DNA of 64,000 bases from Actinocorallia herbida (GTDB taxonomy: Bacteria; Actinomycetota; Actinomycetes; Streptosporangiales; Streptosporangiaceae). Positions 1 to 7,673 of the stretch are shown one piece after another (within the stretch, counting starts at the first letter, position 1; the number at the start of each line of letters is the position of its first letter). Below the pieces are notes generated by a model, which ran no database searches, was not told the DNA's origin, and saw nothing but the letters and a program-made list of their open reading frames with translations. The DNA is taken from positions 3,658,001 through 3,722,000 of the forward strand of contig NZ_RJKE01000001.1 of NCBI RefSeq assembly GCF_003751225.1, read 5' to 3'. The position numbers were made by a program, and so were the translations under genes.

Positions 1-39
1 CGGGCGCCGCCGAGGCCGTTCGGGTGCTGCGGCTCGTCC

Positions 40-699
40 TTGGAGTCCGAGGGGCATGGGGCAGGGGATAATGGGCGGGTGCCGCGCCCCAGTCATCCGT
101 TGCTCCAGCGGGATCGTGTGATCGCGAAGGCGCTGGAGATCATCGACGCCGAGGGGCTCGCGGCGTGCAGTCTGCCGCGGCTGGCCAGGGAGTTCGAGGT
201 GAAGGCGCCGGCCCTTTATCACCACTTCGCCGACCGGGCCGAGATCATGTCCGAGGTGGCGCGGAGCGTCGTGCTGGAGATCCCGGCGCCGCGCCCCGGC
301 GCGCCGGGCGACTGGATCGAGTGGCTCGTGGCGCTGTGCGTCGATCTGCGCCGGGCCGTGCTGCGGCACCCCCACGCGGCGCCGCTGCTGCTGGAGTTCG
401 TCCCGCGCGACCTCCTGACGGCCCACTACGACGAGGCGATCGAGGTTCTGGCGGAGGCCGGCGTGCCCGCGGAACGGCACGCGCTCATCCTCGACGGCAT
501 GGAGAACCTCACCCTGGGGGCGGCGCTCACCCAGGCGATGCGGCCCGAGCCGACCCGGGGCGCGATCTTCGCGCACGCCGATCCGGTCCGTGAGCCGAGG
601 CTCGTCGCGGCGGTCCTGGCCAACCGGTGGCGGACCCCCGAGCGGCTGTTCGCCGAGTCGGTCCGGGTCTTCCTCCAGGGTGCCGCCGCCCAGGGCTGA
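40..699 (+). CDS. TetR-family transcriptional regulator
   Basis: 219 aa, TetR architecture. A helix-turn-helix domain is visible at about residues 25-70 (ALEIIDAEGLAACSL, then APALYHHFADRAEI, the usual recognition-helix pattern), followed by an all-helical ligand-binding domain of the TetR_C type. The TTG start at 40 is the furthest upstream possible; a GTG at 79 is in frame and could be the true start, giving a shorter N-terminal arm. Its own promoter lies outside the window. It precedes the synthetase/Rieske operon by about 160 bp, so local control of that operon is a reasonable inference. The effector is unknown. Confidence 0.85.
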   Translation: MESEGHGAGDNGRVPRPSHPLLQRDRVIAKALEIIDAEGLAACSLPRLAREFEVKAPALYHHFADRAEIMSEVARSVVLEIPAPRPGAPGDWIEWLVALCVDLRRAVLRHPHAAPLLLEFVPRDLLTAHYDEAIEVLAEAGVPAERHALILDGMENLTLGAALTQAMRPEPTRGAIFAHADPVREPRLVAAVLANRWRTPERLFAESVRVFLQGAAAQG

Positions 700-735
700 G
701 GCCGGCCCGTTCTCGTTTCCTCCGGGACGGGACCA

Positions 736-764
736 TTGACCCCGTTATTTAAAGCCATTAAGTT
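736..764 (+). promoter_or_regulatory. Sigma-70-like promoter of the synthetase/Rieske operon
   Basis: TTGACC at 736-741 and TAAGTT at 759-764 are separated by 17 bp. The element lies about 100 bp upstream of the synthetase start and in an AT-richer patch (TTATTTAAAG) that stands out against the GC-rich surroundings. Predicted start of transcription near 771, leaving a leader of about 90 nt. Confidence 0.55.
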
Positions 765-861
765 TAGCGCCAGGCGCCGCCCGGGACCTCTGTGACCAGG
801 GCCGACGCCGCATTCCCAGCTGCACTGTGACCCGTCTTTCCACCCCTCTGACAGGAGCGCA

Positions 862-2394
862 ATGCGTCAAACCACCGTGCTGAGAGCCCTGGACGCCTGG
901 CGCGTCCGCACGCCCGACGCCGTCGCGCTGCGCTGCCGCGCAGACGCGCTCACCTGGTCCGCGCTCCTGCGCGAGACGGACCGGGCCGCGGCCAGGCTGC
1001 TCGCTGAAGGCGTCAAGCCCGGCGACCGCGTCGCCCTGCTCGGCGGCATGTCCCTCGACTGGGCGGTGACCGCGCTCGGCGCGATCCGCGTCGGCGCGAT
1101 CCTCTGCCCGCTGAACGAGCGGTACCCCGCGAGCGAGCTCGCCGACGTGCTGCGCGAGCTCACCCCGGCCGTCCTCGTCGTCGGCGCGGCGCACCGCGAG
1201 ACCGCCGAGCGGGCCGCGGAGGCATCGGTGCGCCTTCCCATGGAGTCCTTCGCGGACGGCGCCCCCGCCGCGTTCGACCTCCCCGGGCTCGCCGCGGACC
1301 CCTCGGCGCCCGTCTGCGTCATCCCCACCTCGGGCTCCACCGGCCTGCCCAAGGCGGTCGTCTACACCCACGAGTCCCTGCTCGGCGCGTTCTTCGAGTG
1401 GACGCTCCAGGCACCGGAGCTGATGCGGGCGACCACGCTCAACATCAGCGCGATGTCGTTCGCGGCGGGCCTGCTCAACGGCTTCCTCGCCCCGCTGGTG
1501 CTCGGCGGCCGCGTCGTCATGATGCCGGTCTGGAACCCGGACGACGCGCTCGGGCTCATCGAGGAGCACGAGGTGACGTGCATCGCCGCCACCACGATCT
1601 TCTTCGAGCAGATGGCGGCACTCCCGCGGTTCGCCGACGCCGACCTGACGTCCCTCGCGGTCGTGTTCACGGGCGGGAACCCGGTCACGCCGACGCTGGT
1701 CGAAGCCTGGGCGAAGAAGGGCGTGGGCCTGCGGCAGGCCTACGGCCTCACCGAATCACTGTCGATGGTGACCTTCCCGACGGCCGAGCTGGCGATGCGC
1801 AAGCCGGAATCGGTGGGCCTCGGCGGCGTGCTGACCGAGGTCCGGATCGTCGACGTCGACGGCACGCCGTGCCCTCCCGGGACGCCCGGCGAGATCTGGA
1901 TCTCCGGACCCGGCGTCGCCGCGGGCTACTGGCGGGACGACGCGCTCACCGAGGCCGTCTTCGGCGGCGGCCGGCTGCGCACCGGGGACATCGGGGTCCG
2001 GGACGAGGACGGCACCCTGCGGATCGTGGGCCGGACCAAGGACCTCATCAAGTCCGGCGGCATGACGATCTACGCCGCCGAGATCGAACGGGCGGTCCTG
2101 GAGCTGCCCCAGGTCCTGGAGGCCGCCGTCATCGGCGTGGCCGACCCGGAGTTCGGCGAGACCCCCGCGCTCCTGCTGACCGCGAAGGGGCTGACCGTCC
2201 AGGACGTCATCGAGCACTGCAAGGTCAAGCTGGCCGCCTACAAGGTGCCCCGGTACGTCGTCTTCCGCGAGGAGCCTCTGCCGCGGACGTCCAGCATGAA
2301 GATCGACAAGCGCCCGCTGCGCGCGGCCGGCGCCGACATCCCCGAACGGCACGAGCGGATCGGCCGCACGCCGCACCCGCACGGCCAGGGATAA
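862..2394 (+). CDS. Acyl-CoA synthetase (AMP-forming, class I adenylate-forming)
   Basis: 510 aa, full length for an ANL-superfamily acid-CoA ligase. Visible motifs: phosphate loop TSGSTGLPKAVV near residue 156, YGLTES near 294, GEIWISGPGVAAGYW near 343, RTGDIG near 373, the hinge-region KDLIKSGGM with the conserved acidic residues, and the C-terminal lysine motif SMKIDKRPLR. It should activate a carboxylic acid as its CoA thioester in the cytosol. ATG with AGGAG about 6 nt upstream. It is followed after 13 bp by a Rieske oxygenase, so both are probably co-transcribed and feed one degradation route. The substrate cannot be read from sequence. Confidence 0.9.
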   Translation: MRQTTVLRALDAWRVRTPDAVALRCRADALTWSALLRETDRAAARLLAEGVKPGDRVALLGGMSLDWAVTALGAIRVGAILCPLNERYPASELADVLRELTPAVLVVGAAHRETAERAAEASVRLPMESFADGAPAAFDLPGLAADPSAPVCVIPTSGSTGLPKAVVYTHESLLGAFFEWTLQAPELMRATTLNISAMSFAAGLLNGFLAPLVLGGRVVMMPVWNPDDALGLIEEHEVTCIAATTIFFEQMAALPRFADADLTSLAVVFTGGNPVTPTLVEAWAKKGVGLRQAYGLTESLSMVTFPTAELAMRKPESVGLGGVLTEVRIVDVDGTPCPPGTPGEIWISGPGVAAGYWRDDALTEAVFGGGRLRTGDIGVRDEDGTLRIVGRTKDLIKSGGMTIYAAEIERAVLELPQVLEAAVIGVADPEFGETPALLLTAKGLTVQDVIEHCKVKLAAYKVPRYVVFREEPLPRTSSMKIDKRPLRAAGADIPERHERIGRTPHPHGQG

Positions 2395-2407
2395 GGAGGA
2401 ATCACCC

Positions 2408-3604
2408 ATGAGCGTGGACAACGACCTGCCGGTCGCCGCCGAGCTGCGCGGCGACGCCGTGCACCGGCTGCTCGGCCACCTGCGGGACGAGACGACCGAC
2501 GGCTTCGCGGCGATCGAGCGGTTCAGCCCGGCCGACTACCGCGACCCCGCCCTCGCCGAGCTGGAACGCGACAGGATCTTCGGGGCGGTGCCGTTCATCG
2601 TCGCGCACGGTTCGGAGGTCGCCGAGCCGTTCGACTTCGTGTCCGTGCAGCTGCCGCGCAACAACGTCATCATCGTCCGACAGCGGGACGGGGGCCTGCG
2701 CGCCTTCGTCAACGCCTGCCGCCACCGGGGCGCGCAGCTGGTGGAGGAGTCCTCCGGCCGCTGCCGGCTCTTCTCCTGCCCGTACCACCGGTGGTCCTAC
2801 GACCCCGACGGATCCCTGCGGACGGTCACCCTCGACGGCACCTTCGGCGAATTCGACCGGGCCGAGTTCGGGCTCGTCCGGCTGCCCGTGGAGGAGCGGC
2901 ACGGTTTCGTCTGGCTGATCGACGACGCGCGCGCCGAGATCGACGTCGCCGCGTGGCTCGGGCCGGAGACCGACGCGCTCCTCGCGGGCTACCGGATCGA
3001 GGACCTGGTGAGCGTCACCCCGCACACGTTCGACCGGCCGACCAACTGGAAGATCATGCAGGACGGCTTCCTCGACAACTACCACGTCAAGTACGCCCAT
3101 CCGAACACGGCGGGCAAGGTGCTGCACACCAACGCCGTCGCGCTCAAGGACTTCGGACGGCACTTCTGGTTCCTGGCGGCCCGCAAGAGCATCGACAGGT
3201 TCCTCGGCGAGAGCCCCGGGGACGCTCCGATGGACAAGCACGTCATCGAGAGCTGCTTCATCGCCCCGAACAGCATGCTGCTCAAGCACGCCACGCACGT
3301 CGAACTGCTGACCTTCCGCCCGCACGGCGCGGATCCGGGCAGGTCGACGATGGAGATGCGCATCATGGCGCCGACTCAGGCGGAGACCGGGCTGGACGAG
3401 GACGCGTGGCGCGCGCGTTGGGAGAAGAACTGGCACATCATGATCTCGATCATCCACGACGAGGACTTCCCGATCCTCGCCGGTTCCCAGAACGCCATGT
3501 TCAACCAGGACACCGGGCCGATGCTCCTCGGCCGCAACGAGCTCGCCAGCCACCTGTTCCGGCGCGAGATCCGACGGCTGGTGCACGGAGGGTCCGCGGA
3601 GTGA
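2408..3604 (+). CDS. Rieske non-heme iron oxygenase, alpha subunit
   Basis: 398 aa, the size of a ring-hydroxylating oxygenase large subunit. The Rieske centre is seen as C104-x-H106 and C124-x2-H127 with the usual 17-residue spacing. The catalytic iron ligands are in the motif DNYHVKYAH, with H226 and H231. A perfect AAGGAGG precedes the ATG. No beta subunit, reductase or separate ferredoxin is encoded next to it, so it is probably a homomeric type that borrows electrons from a distant reductase. It hydroxylates or demethylates an aromatic or alicyclic substrate; which one is unknown. Confidence 0.92.
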   Translation: MSVDNDLPVAAELRGDAVHRLLGHLRDETTDGFAAIERFSPADYRDPALAELERDRIFGAVPFIVAHGSEVAEPFDFVSVQLPRNNVIIVRQRDGGLRAFVNACRHRGAQLVEESSGRCRLFSCPYHRWSYDPDGSLRTVTLDGTFGEFDRAEFGLVRLPVEERHGFVWLIDDARAEIDVAAWLGPETDALLAGYRIEDLVSVTPHTFDRPTNWKIMQDGFLDNYHVKYAHPNTAGKVLHTNAVALKDFGRHFWFLAARKSIDRFLGESPGDAPMDKHVIESCFIAPNSMLLKHATHVELLTFRPHGADPGRSTMEMRIMAPTQAETGLDEDAWRARWEKNWHIMISIIHDEDFPILAGSQNAMFNQDTGPMLLGRNELASHLFRREIRRLVHGGSAE

Positions 3605-4506
3605 ACGGGCCGGAGGTCCTGTCCGGCGGCGCGGGACCGGTCGAGCTGCGCCGGTCCCCGCGTCCGCCGGACGCCGCGGTGCGCTCGCTGCTGGCGCGGG
3701 CGCGCCGGGCCGACGCGGAGATGGGGTTCGCCGCGCCGGCCGGCGCCGCGGCGGCGCGGACCACCACGGTCGAGGTGTTCACCCGGTTGCGCCGGGGCGG
3801 TGTGGCGGCCTCGCCGGAACCCGGGCTCGCGGCGGTGCTGGTGATCGCCGAGACACGGCCTTCGCTCGGCGTGGCCGACCTCGTCGTCGCGCCGGAGTAC
3901 CGGTCGATGGGCGTGGCGACCGCGGTGGCCGAGACGCTGGGCGCCGGCCTGTCCGGCGCGCGCGGGTTCGGCACTGACCTCGGCTCCGTCCTGGCCTGCG
4001 CGTACGGGACCCACCCCGCGGCGCTCCGCCTCGCCCGCCGCTTCGGCGTCGCGCCGACCGGGGAACGGCACCGGCTCGTGCTGCCCTCCCGGCTCGACCA
4101 CGCGGGTTCGCCGCTCGCGCTCGCCTCGGCGGCGCCGGGCGTCACCGTCCGGGAGTCGGAGCCGGATCCGTCCGACGCGCCGTCGGCCTGGACGGCGCTG
4201 GACCGCGGACCGGGGGAGCCGACCGCGCTGGTCGTCACCGGCCCGGACGGCGGGGTGCGCGGCCGGGTCTCGGTCGGGATGTCCCAGGACGGCGAGCACG
4301 GCCCGCTCGGCACGATCCGCGAGCTCACGGCGTCGACCCGGACCCACCGGGACGACCTGCTCCGGCTCTCCCTCACGTGGCTGTGGCGGCAGGGGGCGCA
4401 GGCGATCACGACTGCGGTCGAGGTGACCGACCTGGACGCGCTGGACCTGTTCCGCTCGGCGGCCTTCCAGCACGACCGCACCGACACCCTGTTCACCCTC
4501 CCCTGA
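3601..4506 (+). CDS. Tandem GNAT-fold N-acetyltransferase-like protein
   Basis: 301 aa from GTG 3601, which overlaps the Rieske stop codon (GTGA) and has GGAG upstream. Two GNAT-like halves are visible. The N-terminal half carries the acetyl-CoA-binding motif A (VVAPEYRSMGVATAVAETL, with the R-x-x-G-x-A loop) near residues 98-116; the C-terminal half ends with the helix-plus-strand pattern DALDLFRSAAFQHDRTDTLF. The tandem layout resembles mycothiol synthase MshD, but I do not see enough to name it so. Translational coupling to the Rieske gene suggests a linked role, perhaps acetylating a pathway amine or thiol. Confidence 0.65.
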   Translation: MNGPEVLSGGAGPVELRRSPRPPDAAVRSLLARARRADAEMGFAAPAGAAAARTTTVEVFTRLRRGGVAASPEPGLAAVLVIAETRPSLGVADLVVAPEYRSMGVATAVAETLGAGLSGARGFGTDLGSVLACAYGTHPAALRLARRFGVAPTGERHRLVLPSRLDHAGSPLALASAAPGVTVRESEPDPSDAPSAWTALDRGPGEPTALVVTGPDGGVRGRVSVGMSQDGEHGPLGTIRELTASTRTHRDDLLRLSLTWLWRQGAQAITTAVEVTDLDALDLFRSAAFQHDRTDTLFTLP

Positions 4507-4567
4507 CCGCGGGCCCCGCCCGTGCACGGTTCGGACGGGCCGCGGCACGACCCGTCGCCCGCATGCG

Positions 4568-4585
4568 GCGCCCGCCTCCGGGCGC
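4568..4585. terminator. Short hairpin between convergent genes
   Basis: GCGCCCG, loop CCTC, CGGGCGC: a 7-bp perfect stem in the 97-bp gap between the convergent GNAT gene and the BTAD regulator. No T-tract follows, so it is only a candidate bidirectional terminator. Confidence 0.35.
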
Positions 4586-4603
4586 GTGCCGTGCCGGAGG
4601 GCA

Positions 4604-6550
4604 TCAGGTGCCGAGGGAGTTCGCCAGGTTCGTGAGGACCCCGGAGACCGGGCCGAGGGTGAGCAGGCCACTCGCCGCTCCGGCCAGTTCGGCGGCGGCC
4701 GGGAGCAGCGCGGCACGGGCACGGCGCTGGGCGGATCGGTCCTCGAGGGACACCGCGGCGTGTGCGAGGAGGGTCCACAGGGCCTCGGCCAGCAGGTCGT
4801 GCGGAGGGTCGGGGGCCCCGCGCAGGGCCTCGGCGGCCTGTGCGGGGCGGCCTTCGGCCAACAGCAGGACGGGCCGGGTCCAAGGGACGTAAGGGCCGTA
4901 GGCGTCGTCGTCCGGGCCGGGCGCGCGGCCGTGGCGCAGGCGGAGGCAGAGGAGGGCGAGGGGGAGCAGCCCCTGGGTGAGGCCGGGCATGCCGGCCGTC
5001 TCCAGGGCGGTCCCGGCGGCGACGTAAGCGGCTTCCTTGGCCGCGAACGGCACGGTGTCGTCTTCGGCGAGGCGGAGTGCGCGGTACCAGGTGGTGAAGA
5101 CCGCCGTGAGCGGCCGGTCGTGGCGGGCGGCCAGCAGGTCGAGGCGCGCGGCGTGGGCGTCGGCGCGCGGGAGGTCGGCGACGGCACAGGCCGACTGGAG
5201 CCTGATGAGGTGGCCCAGCACCTCGTAGGTGGGCAGGTCATGGCGTTCGGACAGGGCGACGATCTCGGCGCCGACGGCGTCCCGTTCCCCGGACAGGCCG
5301 GTGCGCGCGAACGTCTGCATGTAGACGCCGTTCAGGGCGAAGGCCAGCAGCGCCGGATCGTCGAGCGAACGGGCGATCCGCTCGGCCTCCTCGGCCGCGG
5401 CACGGGCGCGGGGGGAGGCGGTGCCGCGCGACTCCAGCGCGATCGTCGCGAGCAGCCGGGCCCGCGCGCCGGGCGGGGTGCCGGCGGGGAGCCGGGCCAG
5501 GGTGCGCTCGGCCGCCGCGACCACCCGGGAGTCCTGCGCGGGATCGTCGGCACGGGTCCAGTTCGCCGGGACGTCGTAGGCGCCGATGACGCGCGCGGCG
5601 AGGTCGGGGTCGCCCATCTCCTCGGCGGCCTCGATCGCCGCCGCCCGGTGCTCGCGGGCCGCGAGGAGGCCGCCGCCCCCGGTCACCGCGAGGCCGCGCA
5701 TGAGCCCGACCGTGGCCTCGAGGCGCAGGCGGGCGTCCGGCGCGGCGCGGTCGTGGGCCGCCGTCGCGCTCGCCCAGACCCGGGCCGCCGCGTCGGGCCG
5801 GGCCAGCCTGTCCTCCTGCCGGAGGATGTCGGACTCCAACTCGCGCAGCCCCGGGCCGGGGTCGAGGCCCAGTTGTTCGGCGAGCGCGGTCCGGGCGGCG
5901 CGCAGCACGGAGAGGGCGTCGGCCTGGCGTCCCGTCCGGTAGAGCGCGAGGGCGAGGAGCCGCCACGCCTCCTCCCGCCACGGGTGCGCGTGGGCGTGCG
6001 CGTCGAGATCGGGGACCGCCTCGGCCGCACGGCCGAGCGTGAGCAGCGCCTCGGCCCGCCGTTCCACCGCGCGCAGCCGCATCTCGGTCAGCCGGGACCG
6101 CTCCGGCAGCGCCCACGGCGCCTCGGGGAAATCGGCGTAGGCCGGTCCGCGCCACAACGCGAGGGCCGTGTCGAGCACCGGGAGCAGGCGGGCGGGCGGC
6201 TCATCCGACTCGACGGCACCGGCGAACCGCCAGGCGTCGACGGCGTCCGGGTCGGCCCGCAGCGCGTACCCGGTCCCGACGGTGACGATCAAGGCGGGCG
6301 GTGTCCTGGGCGGCCGGTCCGGCTCCAGGGCGCGGCGCAGCGCCCCCACAAAGGTGCGGATCGAGCCGACCGCCCCCTCCGGCGGGTCCTCCCACAGGTC
6401 GGCGGCCAGCAGATCCACGGGCACGACGCGCCCCCGGGCGGCGACGAGCCGGGCCAGCACCTCCCGGTGCCTCGGGCCCTTCAGGGAGATCACCTCGCCC
6501 GCCCCGTCCCAGGCCTCGACAGGTCCAAGAACCCCTAGGAAAACGCCCAT
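4604..6550 (-). CDS. BTAD/SARP-type transcriptional regulator with TPR-like C-terminus
   Basis: 648 aa from the ATG at 6550 (MGVFLGVLGPVEAW); a longer open frame to 6667 is ignored because it would run into the opposite gene. Residues 1-95 form an OmpR-type winged helix typical of SARP/AfsR proteins (VGSIRTFVGALRRALEP, then GTGYALRADP). Residues about 100-245 form the bacterial transcriptional activation domain (DTALALWRGPAYADFP, then AALYRTGRQADALSVL-type helices). The remainder is helical repeats without a visible NB-ARC P-loop, so this is a medium-length member. It diverges from the hydrolase at 6661; a SARP-like direct repeat lies between them, suggesting that it activates that gene. Confidence 0.85.
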   Translation of the reverse strand: MGVFLGVLGPVEAWDGAGEVISLKGPRHREVLARLVAARGRVVPVDLLAADLWEDPPEGAVGSIRTFVGALRRALEPDRPPRTPPALIVTVGTGYALRADPDAVDAWRFAGAVESDEPPARLLPVLDTALALWRGPAYADFPEAPWALPERSRLTEMRLRAVERRAEALLTLGRAAEAVPDLDAHAHAHPWREEAWRLLALALYRTGRQADALSVLRAARTALAEQLGLDPGPGLRELESDILRQEDRLARPDAAARVWASATAAHDRAAPDARLRLEATVGLMRGLAVTGGGGLLAAREHRAAAIEAAEEMGDPDLAARVIGAYDVPANWTRADDPAQDSRVVAAAERTLARLPAGTPPGARARLLATIALESRGTASPRARAAAEEAERIARSLDDPALLAFALNGVYMQTFARTGLSGERDAVGAEIVALSERHDLPTYEVLGHLIRLQSACAVADLPRADAHAARLDLLAARHDRPLTAVFTTWYRALRLAEDDTVPFAAKEAAYVAAGTALETAGMPGLTQGLLPLALLCLRLRHGRAPGPDDDAYGPYVPWTRPVLLLAEGRPAQAAEALRGAPDPPHDLLAEALWTLLAHAAVSLEDRSAQRRARAALLPAAAELAGAASGLLTLGPVSGVLTNLANSLGT

Positions 6551-6585
6551 CCCGCCCCCCGTTCCCCGCACACCCCACGCTAGCG

Positions 6586-6605
6586 CTGATCGGATGCTGA
6601 TCGGC
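6586..6605 (+). promoter_or_regulatory. SARP-type direct-repeat operator
   Basis: GCTGATCGG occurs at 6586-6594 and again at 6597-6605, an 11-bp period. SARP proteins are known to bind direct repeats of about 7 bp spaced by 4 bp, i.e. an 11-bp period, just upstream of a -10 region. It sits in the divergent promoter between a BTAD regulator and a hydrolase. The link is inference. Confidence 0.5.
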
Positions 6606-6660
6606 GCCCGGCAGCCTGAGGGCATCAGGTCGTCACCGAGCCTTCCGAGGAGAGAAGACC

Positions 6661-7539
6661 ATGTCACCGGTCATCCAGGACTTCACCTACCACCGTGTCC
6701 CCGTCGCCGACGGCGTGTCGCTCAACGCCGCGGTCGGGGGTTCCGGCCCGGCCGTCGTGCTCCTGCACGGCTTTCCGCAGACCCACCTGATGTGGCGGCA
6801 CGTCGCGGCCGACCTCGCCGCTGACTTCACTGTGATCTGCCCCGATCTGCGGGGCTATGGCGCCAGCGACAAGCCCGTCGAGAACGGCCAGGACACCTAC
6901 TCCAAGCGCACGATGGCCGCCGACGTCGTCGCGCTCGCCCGCGCGCTGGGCCACGACCGCTTCGCGCTGGCCGGACACGACCGAGGCGCCCTCGTCGCCT
7001 TCCGGGCGGGCCTGGACCACCCCGCCACGATCACCCACCTGGCCTGCCTGGACGTCCTGCCGACGCTCGACATGTGGGACGTCATGCACGGCGTGTCGGC
7101 GGCCGTCGGCTGGCACCTGTACCTCATGGCCCAGCCGCCCGGCCTGCCCGAGAAGATGATCGCCGCGGTGCCCGACGCGTTCTTCGCCGCCTTCCTCGAC
7201 GACTGGGTGAAGGACCCGTCCGCGATCCCCGCCGAGTTCCGCGCCGCCTACCTCGCCGCCTGCCGCGAGGCGATCCCCTCGATCGTCGCCGACTACCGCG
7301 CCTCCGCGGGCGTCGACGTCGTCCACGACACCGCCGACCGCGCCCGCGGCGCCCGTCTCCGCATGCCCGTGACCGTCGTCCAGCAGGACTGGGGCGCCGC
7401 CCTCGGCTACGACGCCGTGGCCCTGTGGCGTCCCTGGACCGACGACCTGGTCCACCGCACCACCACCGCCGGCCACTTCATGGCGGAAGAGGCTCCCAAG
7501 GAGGTCGCCCACCACCTCCGCGAACTCCTCGCGCGCTGA
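6661..7539 (+). CDS. Alpha/beta hydrolase, haloacetate dehalogenase / epoxide hydrolase-like
   Basis: 292 aa. The nucleophile elbow is GHDRGA with Asp107, and the oxyanion segment is LLHGFPQTHLMW; both resemble fluoroacetate dehalogenase. The general-base His is in AGHFMAEE near the C-terminus. The cap region contains GWHLYLMAQPPGLPEKM, where the fluoride-pocket His is kept but the Trp that follows it in fluoroacetate dehalogenases (as I recall them) is Leu. The enzyme may therefore be a dehalogenase of other specificity or an epoxide hydrolase. ATG with GAGGAGAG upstream; monocistronic, facing the BTAD regulator. Confidence 0.8.
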   Translation: MSPVIQDFTYHRVPVADGVSLNAAVGGSGPAVVLLHGFPQTHLMWRHVAADLAADFTVICPDLRGYGASDKPVENGQDTYSKRTMAADVVALARALGHDRFALAGHDRGALVAFRAGLDHPATITHLACLDVLPTLDMWDVMHGVSAAVGWHLYLMAQPPGLPEKMIAAVPDAFFAAFLDDWVKDPSAIPAEFRAAYLAACREAIPSIVADYRASAGVDVVHDTADRARGARLRMPVTVVQQDWGAALGYDAVALWRPWTDDLVHRTTTAGHFMAEEAPKEVAHHLRELLAR

Positions 7540-7558
7540 CCCCGCCGGACACTCGAGC

Positions 7559-7593
7559 GGAGCCGCGCCCGTCCAAGGACAGGGGGCGGCTCC
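7559..7593. terminator. Hairpin terminator between convergent genes
   Basis: GGAGCCGC plus GCCC pairs with GGGG plus GCGGCTCC across a 12-nt loop, one internal mismatch. It lies in the gap between the convergent hydrolase and aldehyde dehydrogenase genes. No T-run. Confidence 0.45.
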
Positions 7594-7673
7594 GACCGGC
7601 GGTGAGGGGAGCCGACGCGGTCGGGGTCCGGCGTGGTGGCGTTCTCGGCGTCGCGGGCGGTCCGGGGCGCGGC

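Noticed and set aside
2791-4506. 571-aa open frame suggesting a Rieske-GNAT fusion
   Set aside because: Residues before GTG 3601 are an Arg-rich shadow of the Rieske gene.
3376-5241. 621-aa minus-strand frame across the Rieske, GNAT and BTAD genes
   Set aside because: Runs antisense or out of frame through three recognisable genes; Ser/Pro/Arg-rich noise.
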